From: an uncultured Bacilli bacterium
GTDB lineage: Bacteria; Bacillota_I; Bacilli_A; RF39; UBA660
Assembly (NCBI GenBank): GCA_947587115.1
Contig: CANPXY010000027.1
Location: 1-14,038, forward strand
Length of the DNA: 14,038 nt
Direction of reading: 5' to 3'
The notes under the pieces: generated by a model
The model's input: the letters and a program-made list of their open reading frames with translations, nothing else
Database searches by the model: none
What the model was told of the DNA's origin: nothing
Shown: positions 6,514 to 13,209 of the stretch, piece after piece
Layout: each line of letters starts with the position of its first letter
Position numbering within the stretch: position 1 is the stretch's first letter
Made by a program: the position numbers and the translations under genes

Positions 6514-6876
6514 TTGCCCTTGCGGGTTTTCAGATTCTTCTTTTCCATCAATATCCTTTTTATTTTTAATTGATTTTTCCTTTTTGATAACTTCTTCAAT
6601 CTCGTCTTTACAAGCGGATAATTTCACTTGTACCGTGTCTTGGAAATCCTCAATGAAACTTGAAATTGCCTCAAGAATATACGTGAGAAACTTTACCGCA
6701 TATCCCACAATTCCAATTACAAAATAGATGAGGAAAAAAACGAAAATAAAGGGCAAAACCAAAAGCAGTAATAATAATCCCACAATATAAGAGAAAAATC
6801 CTTTATAAACAAAGGTATATTTTCTTTCGTTACTTTTGCATGATTTTTCTTTTTGAGAAACTTCACAACCTTCCAT
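6493..6876 (-). CDS. Membrane protein with charged cytoplasmic-type tail (127 aa)
   Basis: Not recognised as a family. Residues 1-20 are polar and basic. Residues 28-66 are almost wholly hydrophobic (YIVGLLLLLLVLPFIFVFF, then LIYFVIGIVGYAVKFLTYIL) and form two closely spaced membrane segments or a hairpin. Residues 75-127 are a Lys/Glu-rich, probably helical tail. The ATG is preceded by AAAGGAG nine bases upstream. It follows the helicase gene after a 33-base gap and so is likely co-transcribed with it. The 3' end contains the promoter for the next operon. A holin or a membrane tether for the replication complex could be imagined; the sequence does not choose. Confidence 0.75.
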   Translation of the reverse strand: MEGCEVSQKEKSCKSNERKYTFVYKGFFSYIVGLLLLLLVLPFIFVFFLIYFVIGIVGYAVKFLTYILEAISSFIEDFQDTVQVKLSACKDEIEEVIKKEKSIKNKKDIDGKEESENPQGQLTKEEK

Positions 6877-6909
6877 TTTTCAATACTCCTTTAACAACAA
6901 TTTGATAAA

Positions 6910-8286
6910 TTAAAATTTAAAACTACCGAAATCATTTTTACTTCTAGCCCCAGTTGAAATCGTTTCCATCTTTCTTTTTGGGGTATAGACACTTTCATCC
7001 GTTCTATAGTCGCTTGCATCTATATCATATAGACGCATAAAATCCATATTAAAACCCAAGTTAAAAGTAGGTTTTTTATTCAGATCGCTATAACGATTTT
7101 TTAGCTGTTTAATAATAATCTTATTTTGTGCGTCCAGGGCATCAGTTCTTATTAAGGCTAAAAACAAGTCAAGCGTGAAAACCAATCCCACGGAGTCTGA
7201 AACTTCAGTGACTTCAATATCCGAATTGTTAAACCCACTTCTATTAGTTTGAGTTGCCGTCAAAATAGCTGTATTAGTTTCAACAGCCAAACCACGCAAC
7301 TCTTCACTAATCGCTTTGATCATACTATAAGAATTGACTAATCCCGCCTTATACCGAGAAGAGGTCATCAAATTAATATAATCCACGCAAATCACATCAG
7401 GTATAAAATTTTGTTTAATGGCTAATTCATTTAAAAGTGTTCTAAAATGCAGTACCGAACTTGAACCCGTTGGGTATTCTTTGATGATTAAATTTCCTGA
7501 AATCGTATCTTTTAGGTTTTCAATCTTCGTGGAATAGCCTTTTAAGTCAATTTCAGATAACCTAGGTGCTGTGACGTCCATTAAATTACAATCGACTCTT
7601 TCGGCAATTCTTATATCACTCATTTCCAGCGTGATATAAAGCACGTTATATCCTTGCCTTAAAGCGTCACAAGCACAAGAAACCAGTATCATGGATTTTC
7701 CCGATCCACTCGCACCCATAAAGCAGTTTAAGGACTTTCTTGAAAAACCACCTCTGGTGATTTCGTCTAAAGCCTCAATACCTGTAGGAATTTTATCTTC
7801 TTTTTCATGATACGCCTCAAATCGAGAAATATAATCATTAAAGTAAGAGTGTCCTATCGTATTATTAAAAGAAACCCCAAGAGCGTCTTGAACGAGAGTA
7901 AGAATCTTTTTTTGATTTCCCTCGTCTTTACTCTCAAGGATAGTCGCCCCTTTTATAATTGCACTTCCCAAGGCTCGGAATCGGTAAAATTCTTCGGTTT
8001 TTTTAACCAACCAATTCCGATCTGAGGTATCTCTTTCCAAAGCATCCAGGGTTTCCGCAATATCTTTTACATCTTTGTCACTTAGATAATTGACTTCTTT
8101 CGAATCTATTGCAATTTGATCCTTATTCGGAACGCTATTAAATTGCACAAAATACTTTAAAATCAATCGGATAATGTTTTTGTTTACCCCATTGTCAAAG
8201 TATTCTTCTTTTGTGTAAGGCAATATCTTTAAGGCGTATTGACTATCGTAAAAGATATTGGATAAAATTTTCGTCTCAAGACTCAA
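6910..8286 (-). CDS. 41: Replicative DNA helicase gp41 (DnaB-like)
   Basis: Hexameric 5'-3' helicase that unwinds DNA ahead of the phage polymerase and cooperates with primase. With the start used here (458 aa) it shows an N-terminal helical domain like T4 gp41 (ETKILSNIFYDSQYALKILPY), a linker, then the RecA-like domain. Motifs are Walker A GASGSGKS (191-198), LYITLEMS, Walker B VICVDY (298-303), TATQTNRSG, and an arginine-finger region KQLKNRYSD (393-401) matching T4 KQIKSRYGD. The TTG at 8286 is preferred to the TTG at 8325 because AAGGAGG lies eight bases before it and the protein then begins where T4 gp41 does. A near-consensus promoter lies upstream at 8340-8369. The gene is followed by the 127-aa membrane gene. 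Confidence 0.95.
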   Translation of the reverse strand: MSLETKILSNIFYDSQYALKILPYTKEEYFDNGVNKNIIRLILKYFVQFNSVPNKDQIAIDSKEVNYLSDKDVKDIAETLDALERDTSDRNWLVKKTEEFYRFRALGSAIIKGATILESKDEGNQKKILTLVQDALGVSFNNTIGHSYFNDYISRFEAYHEKEDKIPTGIEALDEITRGGFSRKSLNCFMGASGSGKSMILVSCACDALRQGYNVLYITLEMSDIRIAERVDCNLMDVTAPRLSEIDLKGYSTKIENLKDTISGNLIIKEYPTGSSSVLHFRTLLNELAIKQNFIPDVICVDYINLMTSSRYKAGLVNSYSMIKAISEELRGLAVETNTAILTATQTNRSGFNNSDIEVTEVSDSVGLVFTLDLFLALIRTDALDAQNKIIIKQLKNRYSDLNKKPTFNLGFNMDFMRLYDIDASDYRTDESVYTPKRKMETISTGARSKNDFGSFKF

Positions 8287-8339
8287 AACAGACACCTCCT
8301 TGAATCGTGCTTTTAGTCTAATCAAGTATTAGTCCATCA

Positions 8340-8369
8340 ATTATAGACGATTTCCGTCTTATTTGTCAA
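8340..8369 (-). promoter_or_regulatory. Near-consensus promoter for the helicase gene, with an inverted repeat in its spacer
   Basis: On the minus strand TTGACA (8364-8369) and TATAAT (8340-8345) are separated by 18 bases. The spacer holds a perfect inverted repeat, AGACG-GAAAT-CGTCT (8345-8359), touching the -10 box. This could be an operator. It could also be the right-end stem-loop of the tnpB element, whose stop codon is only three bases from the -35 box. Confidence 0.8.
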
Positions 8370-8371
8370 TT

Positions 8372-9592
8372 CTATAAAATCCTTATTCTTTTTGGATTAA
8401 GCAAAAATTTGTAACCAGCTGGTAGTTTTTCTTGTGAACCCCCGTCACCTTTATATTTTCTTAAAATGTTTAAAGCCCCGTTGACATCGGCATTTAAAAG
8501 TTTTCCCGTAGCTGACTTGAAAAGCCCTCTTTTGACTCTTTTCCCCGCATACTTTTCATGCTTACCAATATTTTCAAACGCTAATGCGTCACACTTAGAC
8601 GTATAGGATTCCTCTACAATATTGACCTTTATACCATGTAATTCACACTTATAACAAATCATATTGATTAATTTGTAAAAAGGAATGTAAGAAAACTTTT
8701 GATTATTCTTTTTACCCAAAGTAATATTGTCTTTCCAACCTTTATTGTAACCAATAACGAGATTTCTTATTTTCTTTTCAATAAGTTTTTGAATGATATA
8801 TTTTGAAATTTTATGAAATTTGTCATTAATAAAATTTTCCCGATACCTCGAAAGTTTTGCTAATTTTTTCTGATATAACACCTTATTACTAGTAGTCCAA
8901 TTGGCTTTTTGCTTATTGTAAAAATAGTTTACGCTCTTAATATCCCGCCCAGAAATCAATTCAGGATAATCGTTTTCCAAGTACAAAGTACAAAGGTTAT
9001 TGACTCCAAGATCAATAGATGCATATTTCTCAAAATCTAATTCCCCCTTTAGACTATTCATAAAATTATAGGTAATCTCGATAATGAAAACCCTTTCTTT
9101 TGGGTTAACCCGTATTTGTTTAAAATTTTTTATTCTTTCTTTATACTTTTCATATTGTGGAATTGCTAACGAAAATTTTTTTGAAAAGTATATCCTACCG
9201 TTTTTAATAGAGGATGATTGATAGTCATAGATCAAGGGAAATCTAGCTTTTCTTTGAGGCTCTTTTGGGCGTCCCTTGAACTTAGAAGGTTCTTTTTTGA
9301 AAGCCCTCAGACATTTAAAAAAAGCTCTATAAGAGCTAAGAGCTACTTTAATAGTTTGTTGGGAAACTTTAGCCTTTCCGATTTTTCTATAGAAATTACT
9401 ATCTGTGTCAAGGGCTTTTAGCTTTTTATCAAGTGTGGATATATTTTCATAATTTTTTGCCTTTAAACCATTGCTGATAAGTTCTAAAGCTTGATTGTAC
9501 AAATTCGCAGAATACTGGCACTGTGTGGTAAAATACTCAAAAAGATTTTTATCCGTTTTTCTATTGAATTGAAATCTATAAACGAGATTCAT
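8372..9592 (-). CDS. tnpB: TnpB, RNA-guided nuclease of the IS200/IS605 (IS1341-like) group, solitary
   Basis: TnpB proteins are RNA-guided DNA nucleases carried by IS200/IS605 elements. From the ATG at 9592 the protein has 406 aa. (A TTG at 9616 would leave only a few leader bases after the likely promoter.) It shows an N-terminal OrfB-type helix-turn-helix region, a GRPKEPQRKARFP segment, RuvC-I with Asp in YASIDLGVNN, RuvC-II with Glu in VEESYTSKCD, and RuvC-III with Asp in LNADVNGALNI. All three catalytic acids are present. The usual four-Cys zinc finger between RuvC-II and III is missing; only one Cys remains, in the TSKCD...HEKYAGKR variant that occurs in a known branch of TnpB. No tnpA transposase is adjacent. 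The ORF is intact, so it may still act. Confidence 0.93.
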   Translation of the reverse strand: MNLVYRFQFNRKTDKNLFEYFTTQCQYSANLYNQALELISNGLKAKNYENISTLDKKLKALDTDSNFYRKIGKAKVSQQTIKVALSSYRAFFKCLRAFKKEPSKFKGRPKEPQRKARFPLIYDYQSSSIKNGRIYFSKKFSLAIPQYEKYKERIKNFKQIRVNPKERVFIIEITYNFMNSLKGELDFEKYASIDLGVNNLCTLYLENDYPELISGRDIKSVNYFYNKQKANWTTSNKVLYQKKLAKLSRYRENFINDKFHKISKYIIQKLIEKKIRNLVIGYNKGWKDNITLGKKNNQKFSYIPFYKLINMICYKCELHGIKVNIVEESYTSKCDALAFENIGKHEKYAGKRVKRGLFKSATGKLLNADVNGALNILRKYKGDGGSQEKLPAGYKFLLNPKRIRIL

Positions 9593-9627
9593 ACCTTTTA
9601 CCTTTTTAACTGACAACAGATCACCGT

Positions 9628-9636
9628 ATTATACCA
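9628..9636 (-). promoter_or_regulatory. Extended -10 promoter for tnpB
   Basis: On the minus strand TGGTATAAT forms a perfect -10 box with the TGn extension. No good -35 box is seen 16-18 bases upstream. The predicted start is near 9621, which favours translation from the ATG at 9592 (after AAAAAGG) over the TTG at 9616. Confidence 0.6.
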
Positions 9637-9650
9637 TAAGGAACTAAAGA

Positions 9651-9684
9651 GTGCTATCGGTTTCCCGTTCTATAGATAAGCACT
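9651..9684. repeat. Imperfect inverted repeat, candidate left-end hairpin of the tnpB element
   Basis: GTGCT-ATC pairs with GAT-A-AGCAC (one bulged base). Inside it CTAT-CGG pairs with CCG and ATAG around loop TTTC, with a TTCT bulge. The shape (stem with bulges) suits an IS200/IS605 end hairpin. An RNA or operator role is an alternative. Confidence 0.4.
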
Positions 9685-9691
9685 AACAAAT

Positions 9692-9720
9692 TTGTCTAAC
9701 AATTAGACTAACTTTACATT
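9692..9720 (+). promoter_or_regulatory. Weak candidate promoter with inverted repeat upstream of the lysozyme gene
   Basis: TTGTCT (9692-9697) and TACATT (9715-9720) are 17 bases apart, with the perfect inverted repeat GTCTAA-CAA-TTAGAC (9694-9708) across the -35 and spacer. No T4-type late promoter TATAAATA is present before the gene, so how this presumably late gene is switched on is unclear. Confidence 0.3.
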
Positions 9721-9730
9721 TTAGCACAAA

Positions 9731-10354
9731 ATGAATATCTTTGACAATGTTAGGGCTATTTTCCCAAAAGCACCTTTAAACGATATTTCAAAAACCTTTG
9801 ATATTTTCGGAATTGACACCGAGCTTGAACGTGCTTGTTTTTTTGCCCAAGTAGGGCACGAAAGTGCTGGTTTCAAGTCAACGATTGAAAATCTCAACTA
9901 TTCGGCAACTGGCTTGGCTAATACTTTTCCAAGACGCTTTAAGGACGCACAAACTGGACAACCTAATGCCAAGGCATTTTCTTTGGCAAGACACCCTCAG
10001 GAAATCGCTAACGAAATCTACAATGGTCGCCTAGGCAATAGAGTGGGAACAAATGACGGTTGGCTTTTTAGAGGTCGTGGATATTTGCAAATCACGGGTC
10101 GGGAAAACTACAAAATTATTGGGCAAGTACTCCATAAACACGGATTAATAGAAAATCCCCTAAGCATTATTGACAATCCTGATATGCTCGCCACTAGTCC
10201 TTTTGCCTCGTATTCCGCAGGAGCTTTTTGGGAAATCAATAATTTAAATCATTATTGCAATAATTTTCAAGCACTTACCAAAAGAATCAACGGCGGATTA
10301 AACGGCTATCAAGAACGATTAAAATACCTTAATCAAATTCTAGGGCGTGCATAA
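9731..10354 (+). CDS. Endolysin, glycoside hydrolase family 19 (chitinase-like lysozyme)
   Basis: A 207-aa single-domain muramidase/chitinase-fold enzyme that cuts peptidoglycan for lysis. The family signature is clear. The catalytic Glu is in QVGHESAGF (E44), the second acidic residue lies in TIENLNYSATGL (E53), and the characteristic GDGWLF-type block appears as NDGWLFRGRGYLQITGRENY, with RINGG near the end. No signal peptide, membrane anchor or cell-wall-binding domain is visible, so release would depend on a holin; none is identified next to it. The ATG at 9731 has no clear ribosome site. The gene runs opposite to tnpB on its left and the RNA ligase on its right, so it is a one-gene unit, closed by the terminator at 10360-10388. 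Confidence 0.93.
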   Translation: MNIFDNVRAIFPKAPLNDISKTFDIFGIDTELERACFFAQVGHESAGFKSTIENLNYSATGLANTFPRRFKDAQTGQPNAKAFSLARHPQEIANEIYNGRLGNRVGTNDGWLFRGRGYLQITGRENYKIIGQVLHKHGLIENPLSIIDNPDMLATSPFASYSAGAFWEINNLNHYCNNFQALTKRINGGLNGYQERLKYLNQILGRA

Positions 10355-10359
10355 AAGAA

Positions 10360-10388
10360 AACCCCCATATATTGGGGGTTAATTTTTT
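10360..10388 (+). terminator. Strong bidirectional terminator after the endolysin
   Basis: AACCCCC pairs with GGGGGTT around loop ATATATT, followed by AATTTTTT on the plus strand. On the minus strand the stem is followed by TTCTTTT after the GGGGG arm, so it may also stop the RNA ligase transcript. Confidence 0.85.
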
Positions 10389-10454
10389 GGGGAAAATTTA
10401 CCAAGTAAGGAGAATAAATGAATGAAGTTAGGTGATAGTCGGTAAATTTTCCCC
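10389..10454. repeat. Perfect 14-bp inverted repeat enclosing a ribosome site and mini-ORF
   Basis: The arms GGGGAAAATTTACC (10389-10402) and GGTAAATTTTCCCC (10441-10454) match perfectly around a 38-base loop. On the plus strand the right arm is followed by GAATTTTT, so it can act as a second terminator. The loop holds TAAGGAG, five bases, then ATG. The left arm of the repeat follows the first terminator's T run directly. Confidence 0.85.
10418..10435 (+). CDS. Five-codon mini-ORF (MNEVR) within the hairpin loop
   Basis: ATG AAT GAA GTT AGG TGA, followed by an in-frame TAG, lies five bases after a perfect TAAGGAG inside the loop of the 14-bp inverted repeat. A second ATG four bases on would give MKLGDSR. 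It may be chance, or a ribosome-binding decoy or regulatory leader. It is listed because its ribosome site is better than that of the neighbouring lysozyme gene. Confidence 0.3.
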   Translation: MNEVR

Positions 10455-10460
10455 GAATTT

Positions 10461-11435
10461 TTAGATAGAATCTACGAAACTTCTTACCATGTTAAAACCG
10501 TATGAACCAATGTTGTAGATTTTTTTACGATCTTTTTTATCCATCTCCAAAACGCTTGGATTATCCTTTTCAAAATCATCAATAGCGTCTGCCAACAGCA
10601 ATTTAACCAAAGTCGGGATATTTTCCCTTGTGAACTTGTAACCTTTTGACTGCAACGAAATAATCCTATTGTCATTGATGTATAAAGAAAATTCTTTACG
10701 CAAATTAGCTATTGGATCATTTGAGATCGTCTTTTCTCTAGGAGTAGTAGCTTTAACAGAAATCTTTTCACGAAACTTCTTGGTTTTCAATTTCATTGTG
10801 GGCATGTAACGAGCCAACCAATTGGGCATAAGGACAATCCCCTCGGCATTAACGTTGCTGTTCAAAGCACTTTTTGGATGCCAATTATCCACTTCTTTTT
10901 CCATCTTAAAAATGTCAGCAACCATAACGGGTTCATTTTTGAAAGGAACGAGGTAATCTTTAGCGTTTTCGTGGATATTTTCGAAAGAATCCACTAAATC
11001 GCAAAAAGCCATAGTATGATGACCGCCATCTGTATCAGATACTGCACCTCGAAAAGCGAAAAATTGAGGGGTGTCTCCGTAACGGGTTCTTTTAAGAAGT
11101 TTCGTATTGATAATCTCGCCCCACACAAAAATCGCCGATGTTTCAAAACCTCCTTTGTTGTCAAACCACACCTCTACAGACTTAAGGGATGTTCTTATTT
11201 TCTCAATAATTTCAGGAGTAATGTCGTCTTTGAAAACCTCTCTAGCATCCAAACCGTTTCTACTGTAAAGCTCGATTTGATCGGAATTGAGCTTTTTACA
11301 CGCACAGATATTCGAACCATCTAATTTTTCGGTTACTGTCCAACCATATTCAATATTGTCCCCTTTAAGGTATGAAAAACTTTCCTTAAGAATATTGTGG
11401 GCGTTTTTAATAGATTCGAATTTCCAAAAACTCAT
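10461..11435 (-). CDS. rnl2: RNA ligase, Rnl2 type (T4 gp24.1-like)
   Basis: An ATP-dependent RNA ligase of 324 aa that seals nicks with 3'-OH/5'-phosphate ends, typically in RNA repair. Nucleotidyltransferase motifs are in order: motif I EKLDGSN with the adenylated Lys37; SRNG region (motif Ia); motif III FVWGEI (E107); motif IIIa FFAF (125-128); motif IV NAEGIVLMP (E198); motif V MKLKTKKFREK (K215, K217). The N-A-E-G-x-V-L-x-P and K-F-x-E-K stretches match T4 Rnl2. Residues from about 240 form a helical C-terminal domain, as in Rnl2. The ATG has AAAGGAG with good spacing and its own promoter at 11473-11500. No polynucleotide kinase gene is next to it, so its substrates are unclear; repair of host-cleaved tRNA is a possibility. 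Confidence 0.92.
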   Translation of the reverse strand: MSFWKFESIKNAHNILKESFSYLKGDNIEYGWTVTEKLDGSNICACKKLNSDQIELYSRNGLDAREVFKDDITPEIIEKIRTSLKSVEVWFDNKGGFETSAIFVWGEIINTKLLKRTRYGDTPQFFAFRGAVSDTDGGHHTMAFCDLVDSFENIHENAKDYLVPFKNEPVMVADIFKMEKEVDNWHPKSALNSNVNAEGIVLMPNWLARYMPTMKLKTKKFREKISVKATTPREKTISNDPIANLRKEFSLYINDNRIISLQSKGYKFTRENIPTLVKLLLADAIDDFEKDNPSVLEMDKKDRKKIYNIGSYGFNMVRSFVDSI

Positions 11436-11472
11436 TTTAATCTCCTTTAATTCCTAACTTTCTATGGATATT

Positions 11473-11500
11473 ATTCTACCACAATTTTCACCTTTGTCAA
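11473..11500 (-). promoter_or_regulatory. Promoter of the RNA ligase gene (cassette copy 1)
   Basis: On the minus strand TTGACA (11495-11500), 16 bases, then TAGAAT (11473-11478) with a TGG extension. It shares TTGACAAAG, GTGGTA-n-AAT, TATCCAT and the AAAGGAGAT leader with the promoter at 13171-13198, and both have an ATTAGG hairpin just upstream. Confidence 0.8.
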
Positions 11501-11528
11501 GCGAAAAATCATTAGGATTTTCCCTAAT
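11501..11528 (-). terminator. Terminator of the 174-aa gene, directly before the RNA ligase promoter
   Basis: On the minus strand ATTAGG-GAAAAT-CCTAAT forms a 6-bp stem overlapping the TAG stop of the 174-aa gene and followed by GATTTTT. It is short and AT-rich, but a close copy occurs at 13210-13227. Confidence 0.5.
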
Positions 11529-12048
11529 TGCCTTTTTCAAAAAGTTTTTCCGTGTCTAAAACCCGATATTTTTCGTAATTCATGAGATTGGCGATAAAAA
11601 GCATATTTCGAAAGGCATAATCCCAAATTCGGGAAATTTCCGCATAATCACCTTTTTCCACACTATCAGCAAAATTCACGTCTCGTACAATATCAGTGAA
11701 ATCATCAATCGTGACTTTGACAAATTTTACTGCGATTTTTGGATTCTTAAAAATCTTTTCTATTAAGCAAAAATCTCCACTTTTGGGTTTCCCAAAAGGT
11801 TCAATCGAGTGGAAAAGGTAAATTGGTCGCATCCAAGCCGTTAAGTGTGCCTCTTTAACCGATTTCTCAATCGGCAATTTCGCATTTAAAACCATAGATG
11901 CTACAGAATAACTTTTAAAAAGATTTTTAATTTTCTTTAAAATATTTTCCTCACGGCTTTTTCTTTTATCGAAATCCTCTTCACTTAAAAAGTTTTCCAA
12001 CTGATGGGAAAACGCTCGGATTTTTTTCAATATTTCACTATTATCCAT
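11524..12048 (-). CDS. Unknown protein (174 aa)
   Basis: Not recognised. It is predicted mostly helical. The N-terminal 50 residues (EILKKIRAFSHQLENFLSEE, then KRKSREENILKKIKNL) look like a charged helical hairpin or coiled coil. The rest contains helices with several aromatic residues (WMRPIYLFHSIEPFG, RIWDYAFRNMLFIANLMNYE). No metal-binding or nucleotide-binding motif is apparent. The ATG follows AAGAGGAAA, which overlaps the end of the preceding 358-aa gene, giving a two-gene operon behind the promoter at 13171-13198. Its stop lies within the hairpin that precedes the RNA ligase promoter. Confidence 0.75.
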   Translation of the reverse strand: MDNSEILKKIRAFSHQLENFLSEEDFDKRKSREENILKKIKNLFKSYSVASMVLNAKLPIEKSVKEAHLTAWMRPIYLFHSIEPFGKPKSGDFCLIEKIFKNPKIAVKFVKVTIDDFTDIVRDVNFADSVEKGDYAEISRIWDYAFRNMLFIANLMNYEKYRVLDTEKLFEKGN

Positions 12049-12061
12049 GAAAAATTTCCTC

Positions 12062-13138
12062 TTACCAAACTTCTAACACCTTTCCTGCGTCTCTAAAAAG
12101 TTCATATCTGTATTTCTTTTCACTTGTAGGAATTTCGAGATCGTCAAAAGCTCGGTAATCATGATAAGTTCTTGACGAATAGCAGTTAGTACCTTCAGCA
12201 CTGATCAAAATAGCATGATAGACGTCTCTAAGCAAAAAACGGTACAATTCAAGAGCATTATGTGTTGAAAACATCTTGTAGTAGTATTCTATCACATAAG
12301 GTACTTGTTTAAGCCACCAATTAGAGTTAACCGCCTTAAAAGGAGTTTTAACATGTGCTACGCTTTTATCATAGATGTAATCGCAAAAAACGTTATGAAT
12401 ACCGTTGTACCTTTCAATGATATTACTTCTTAAGTCTTTGGTTTTCACTAAAGCTCTCAGGGCAAAGCCCAAATCCTCCATCCAAGAATTAACTCTTGAA
12501 TAGGAATCCAGCATATTGCTTTCAGAAGAACTTTCAATTTCTCGGTAAATGGCGTCAATAGACTCATAGAACTTTTTTAACCCCCAAGTTCTAAGGTTTT
12601 CGGAATCCGAAAAATGGATGGAAACCGATCTATCGGTTGAAGAACTTTCATAGAATTTTGTAAGAATGTTGCCAACAAGTCTTTTGAACTCTTTGGAGAC
12701 TTTTTTTATATACTGAGAAACATCATACTTGTAATTTTCAAACTCTCTTGCAAGTAATAAAAGAGGCGTAACTTCAACTTTTTTGGATAAAGAAAGAACG
12801 TACAAACTCCTATCAACTTTGATATTTTCTGCCAATTTCTTAAGGTCTTCGATGGATTTGTCATCCACAGAGTATCTTTGTGCCCTGATTAAGCGACCGC
12901 CTTTTACCGTAGAAGTACTTTCGAACCAATCGTAAACAAAGCCATTATATAAACTAATAGCATAACAGAGCCGATCAATATCAAACTTTAGCTTTCTTTC
13001 ACTGAAGACTCTTCTTTCATTATTCAAATAAATTTGATATAACTCGTTATGATATTTTCCCAATAACTCAAGAGCATTAATACGATCAGCAATTAATTCT
13101 TTGAATCTACCTACAGGATAAACTTTACCGTCTTTCAT
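12062..13138 (-). CDS. Unknown helical protein (358 aa)
   Basis: Not recognised. ATG at 13138 is chosen because AAGGAG lies six bases upstream; a longer frame opening with GTG at 13180 would start inside the -10 box of its own promoter. The protein is rich in Tyr, Phe, Ser and charged residues, with many predicted helices (ELIADRINALELLGKYHNEL; EFKRLVGNILTKFYESSS; KKFYESIDAIYREIESSSES) and a late Trp/Tyr-rich part (NSNWWLKQVPYVIEYYYKMF). There is no signal peptide or membrane segment. The strong promoter and leader fit early or middle expression, typical of genes that act on the host. No function can be assigned. Confidence 0.8.
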   Translation of the reverse strand: MKDGKVYPVGRFKELIADRINALELLGKYHNELYQIYLNNERRVFSERKLKFDIDRLCYAISLYNGFVYDWFESTSTVKGGRLIRAQRYSVDDKSIEDLKKLAENIKVDRSLYVLSLSKKVEVTPLLLLAREFENYKYDVSQYIKKVSKEFKRLVGNILTKFYESSSTDRSVSIHFSDSENLRTWGLKKFYESIDAIYREIESSSESNMLDSYSRVNSWMEDLGFALRALVKTKDLRSNIIERYNGIHNVFCDYIYDKSVAHVKTPFKAVNSNWWLKQVPYVIEYYYKMFSTHNALELYRFLLRDVYHAILISAEGTNCYSSRTYHDYRAFDDLEIPTSEKKYRYELFRDAGKVLEVW

Positions 13139-13170
13139 TATGATCTCCTTTTCAACTATCTTTGATGGAT

Positions 13171-13198
13171 ATTTTACCACCGTTTAACTCTTTGTCAA
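13171..13198 (-). promoter_or_regulatory. Promoter of the 358-aa/174-aa operon (cassette copy 2)
   Basis: On the minus strand TTGACA (13193-13198), 16 bases, then TAAAAT (13171-13176) with a TGG extension. The layout and much of the flanking sequence match the promoter at 11473-11500. Confidence 0.8.
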
Positions 13199-13209
13199 GA
13201 AAATTTTTT

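Larger units (their letters stand above)
8340..9690 (-). mobile_element. Possible IS1341-like element (tnpB with end stem-loops)
   Basis: A solitary tnpB flanked by two stem-loops with similar cores on the plus strand: CGATTTCCGTCTTAT at 8348-8362 near the tnpB stop, and CGGTTTCCCGTTCTAT at 9658-9673 upstream of tnpB. IS200/IS605 ends carry such short hairpins, and the RE side normally encodes the guide RNA end. The exact borders are not resolved. Confidence 0.4.

Noticed and set aside
8287..8325. Longer start (TTG at 8325) for the helicase
   Set aside because: AAGGAGG is placed for the TTG at 8286, and T4 gp41 begins at the matching residue.
8540..8620. TnpB degenerate because its zinc finger is missing
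   Set aside because: The TSKCD...HEKYAGKR...NADVNGA form is a recurrent natural variant of TnpB, and all catalytic acids remain.
9694..9708. Palindrome GTCTAACAATTAGAC as the tnpB left-end hairpin
   Set aside because: It shares no core with the right-side stem-loop; the hairpin at 9651-9684 does. It is kept only as a possible operator.
10484..10675. 63-codon minus-strand frame overlapping the RNA ligase 3' end
   Set aside because: It is a shifted frame within the well-supported ligase gene and has no independent start signal.
13139..13180. Longer start (GTG at 13180) for the 358-aa gene
   Set aside because: The GTG lies in the -10 box region of the gene's own promoter, and AAGGAG is placed correctly for the ATG at 13138.
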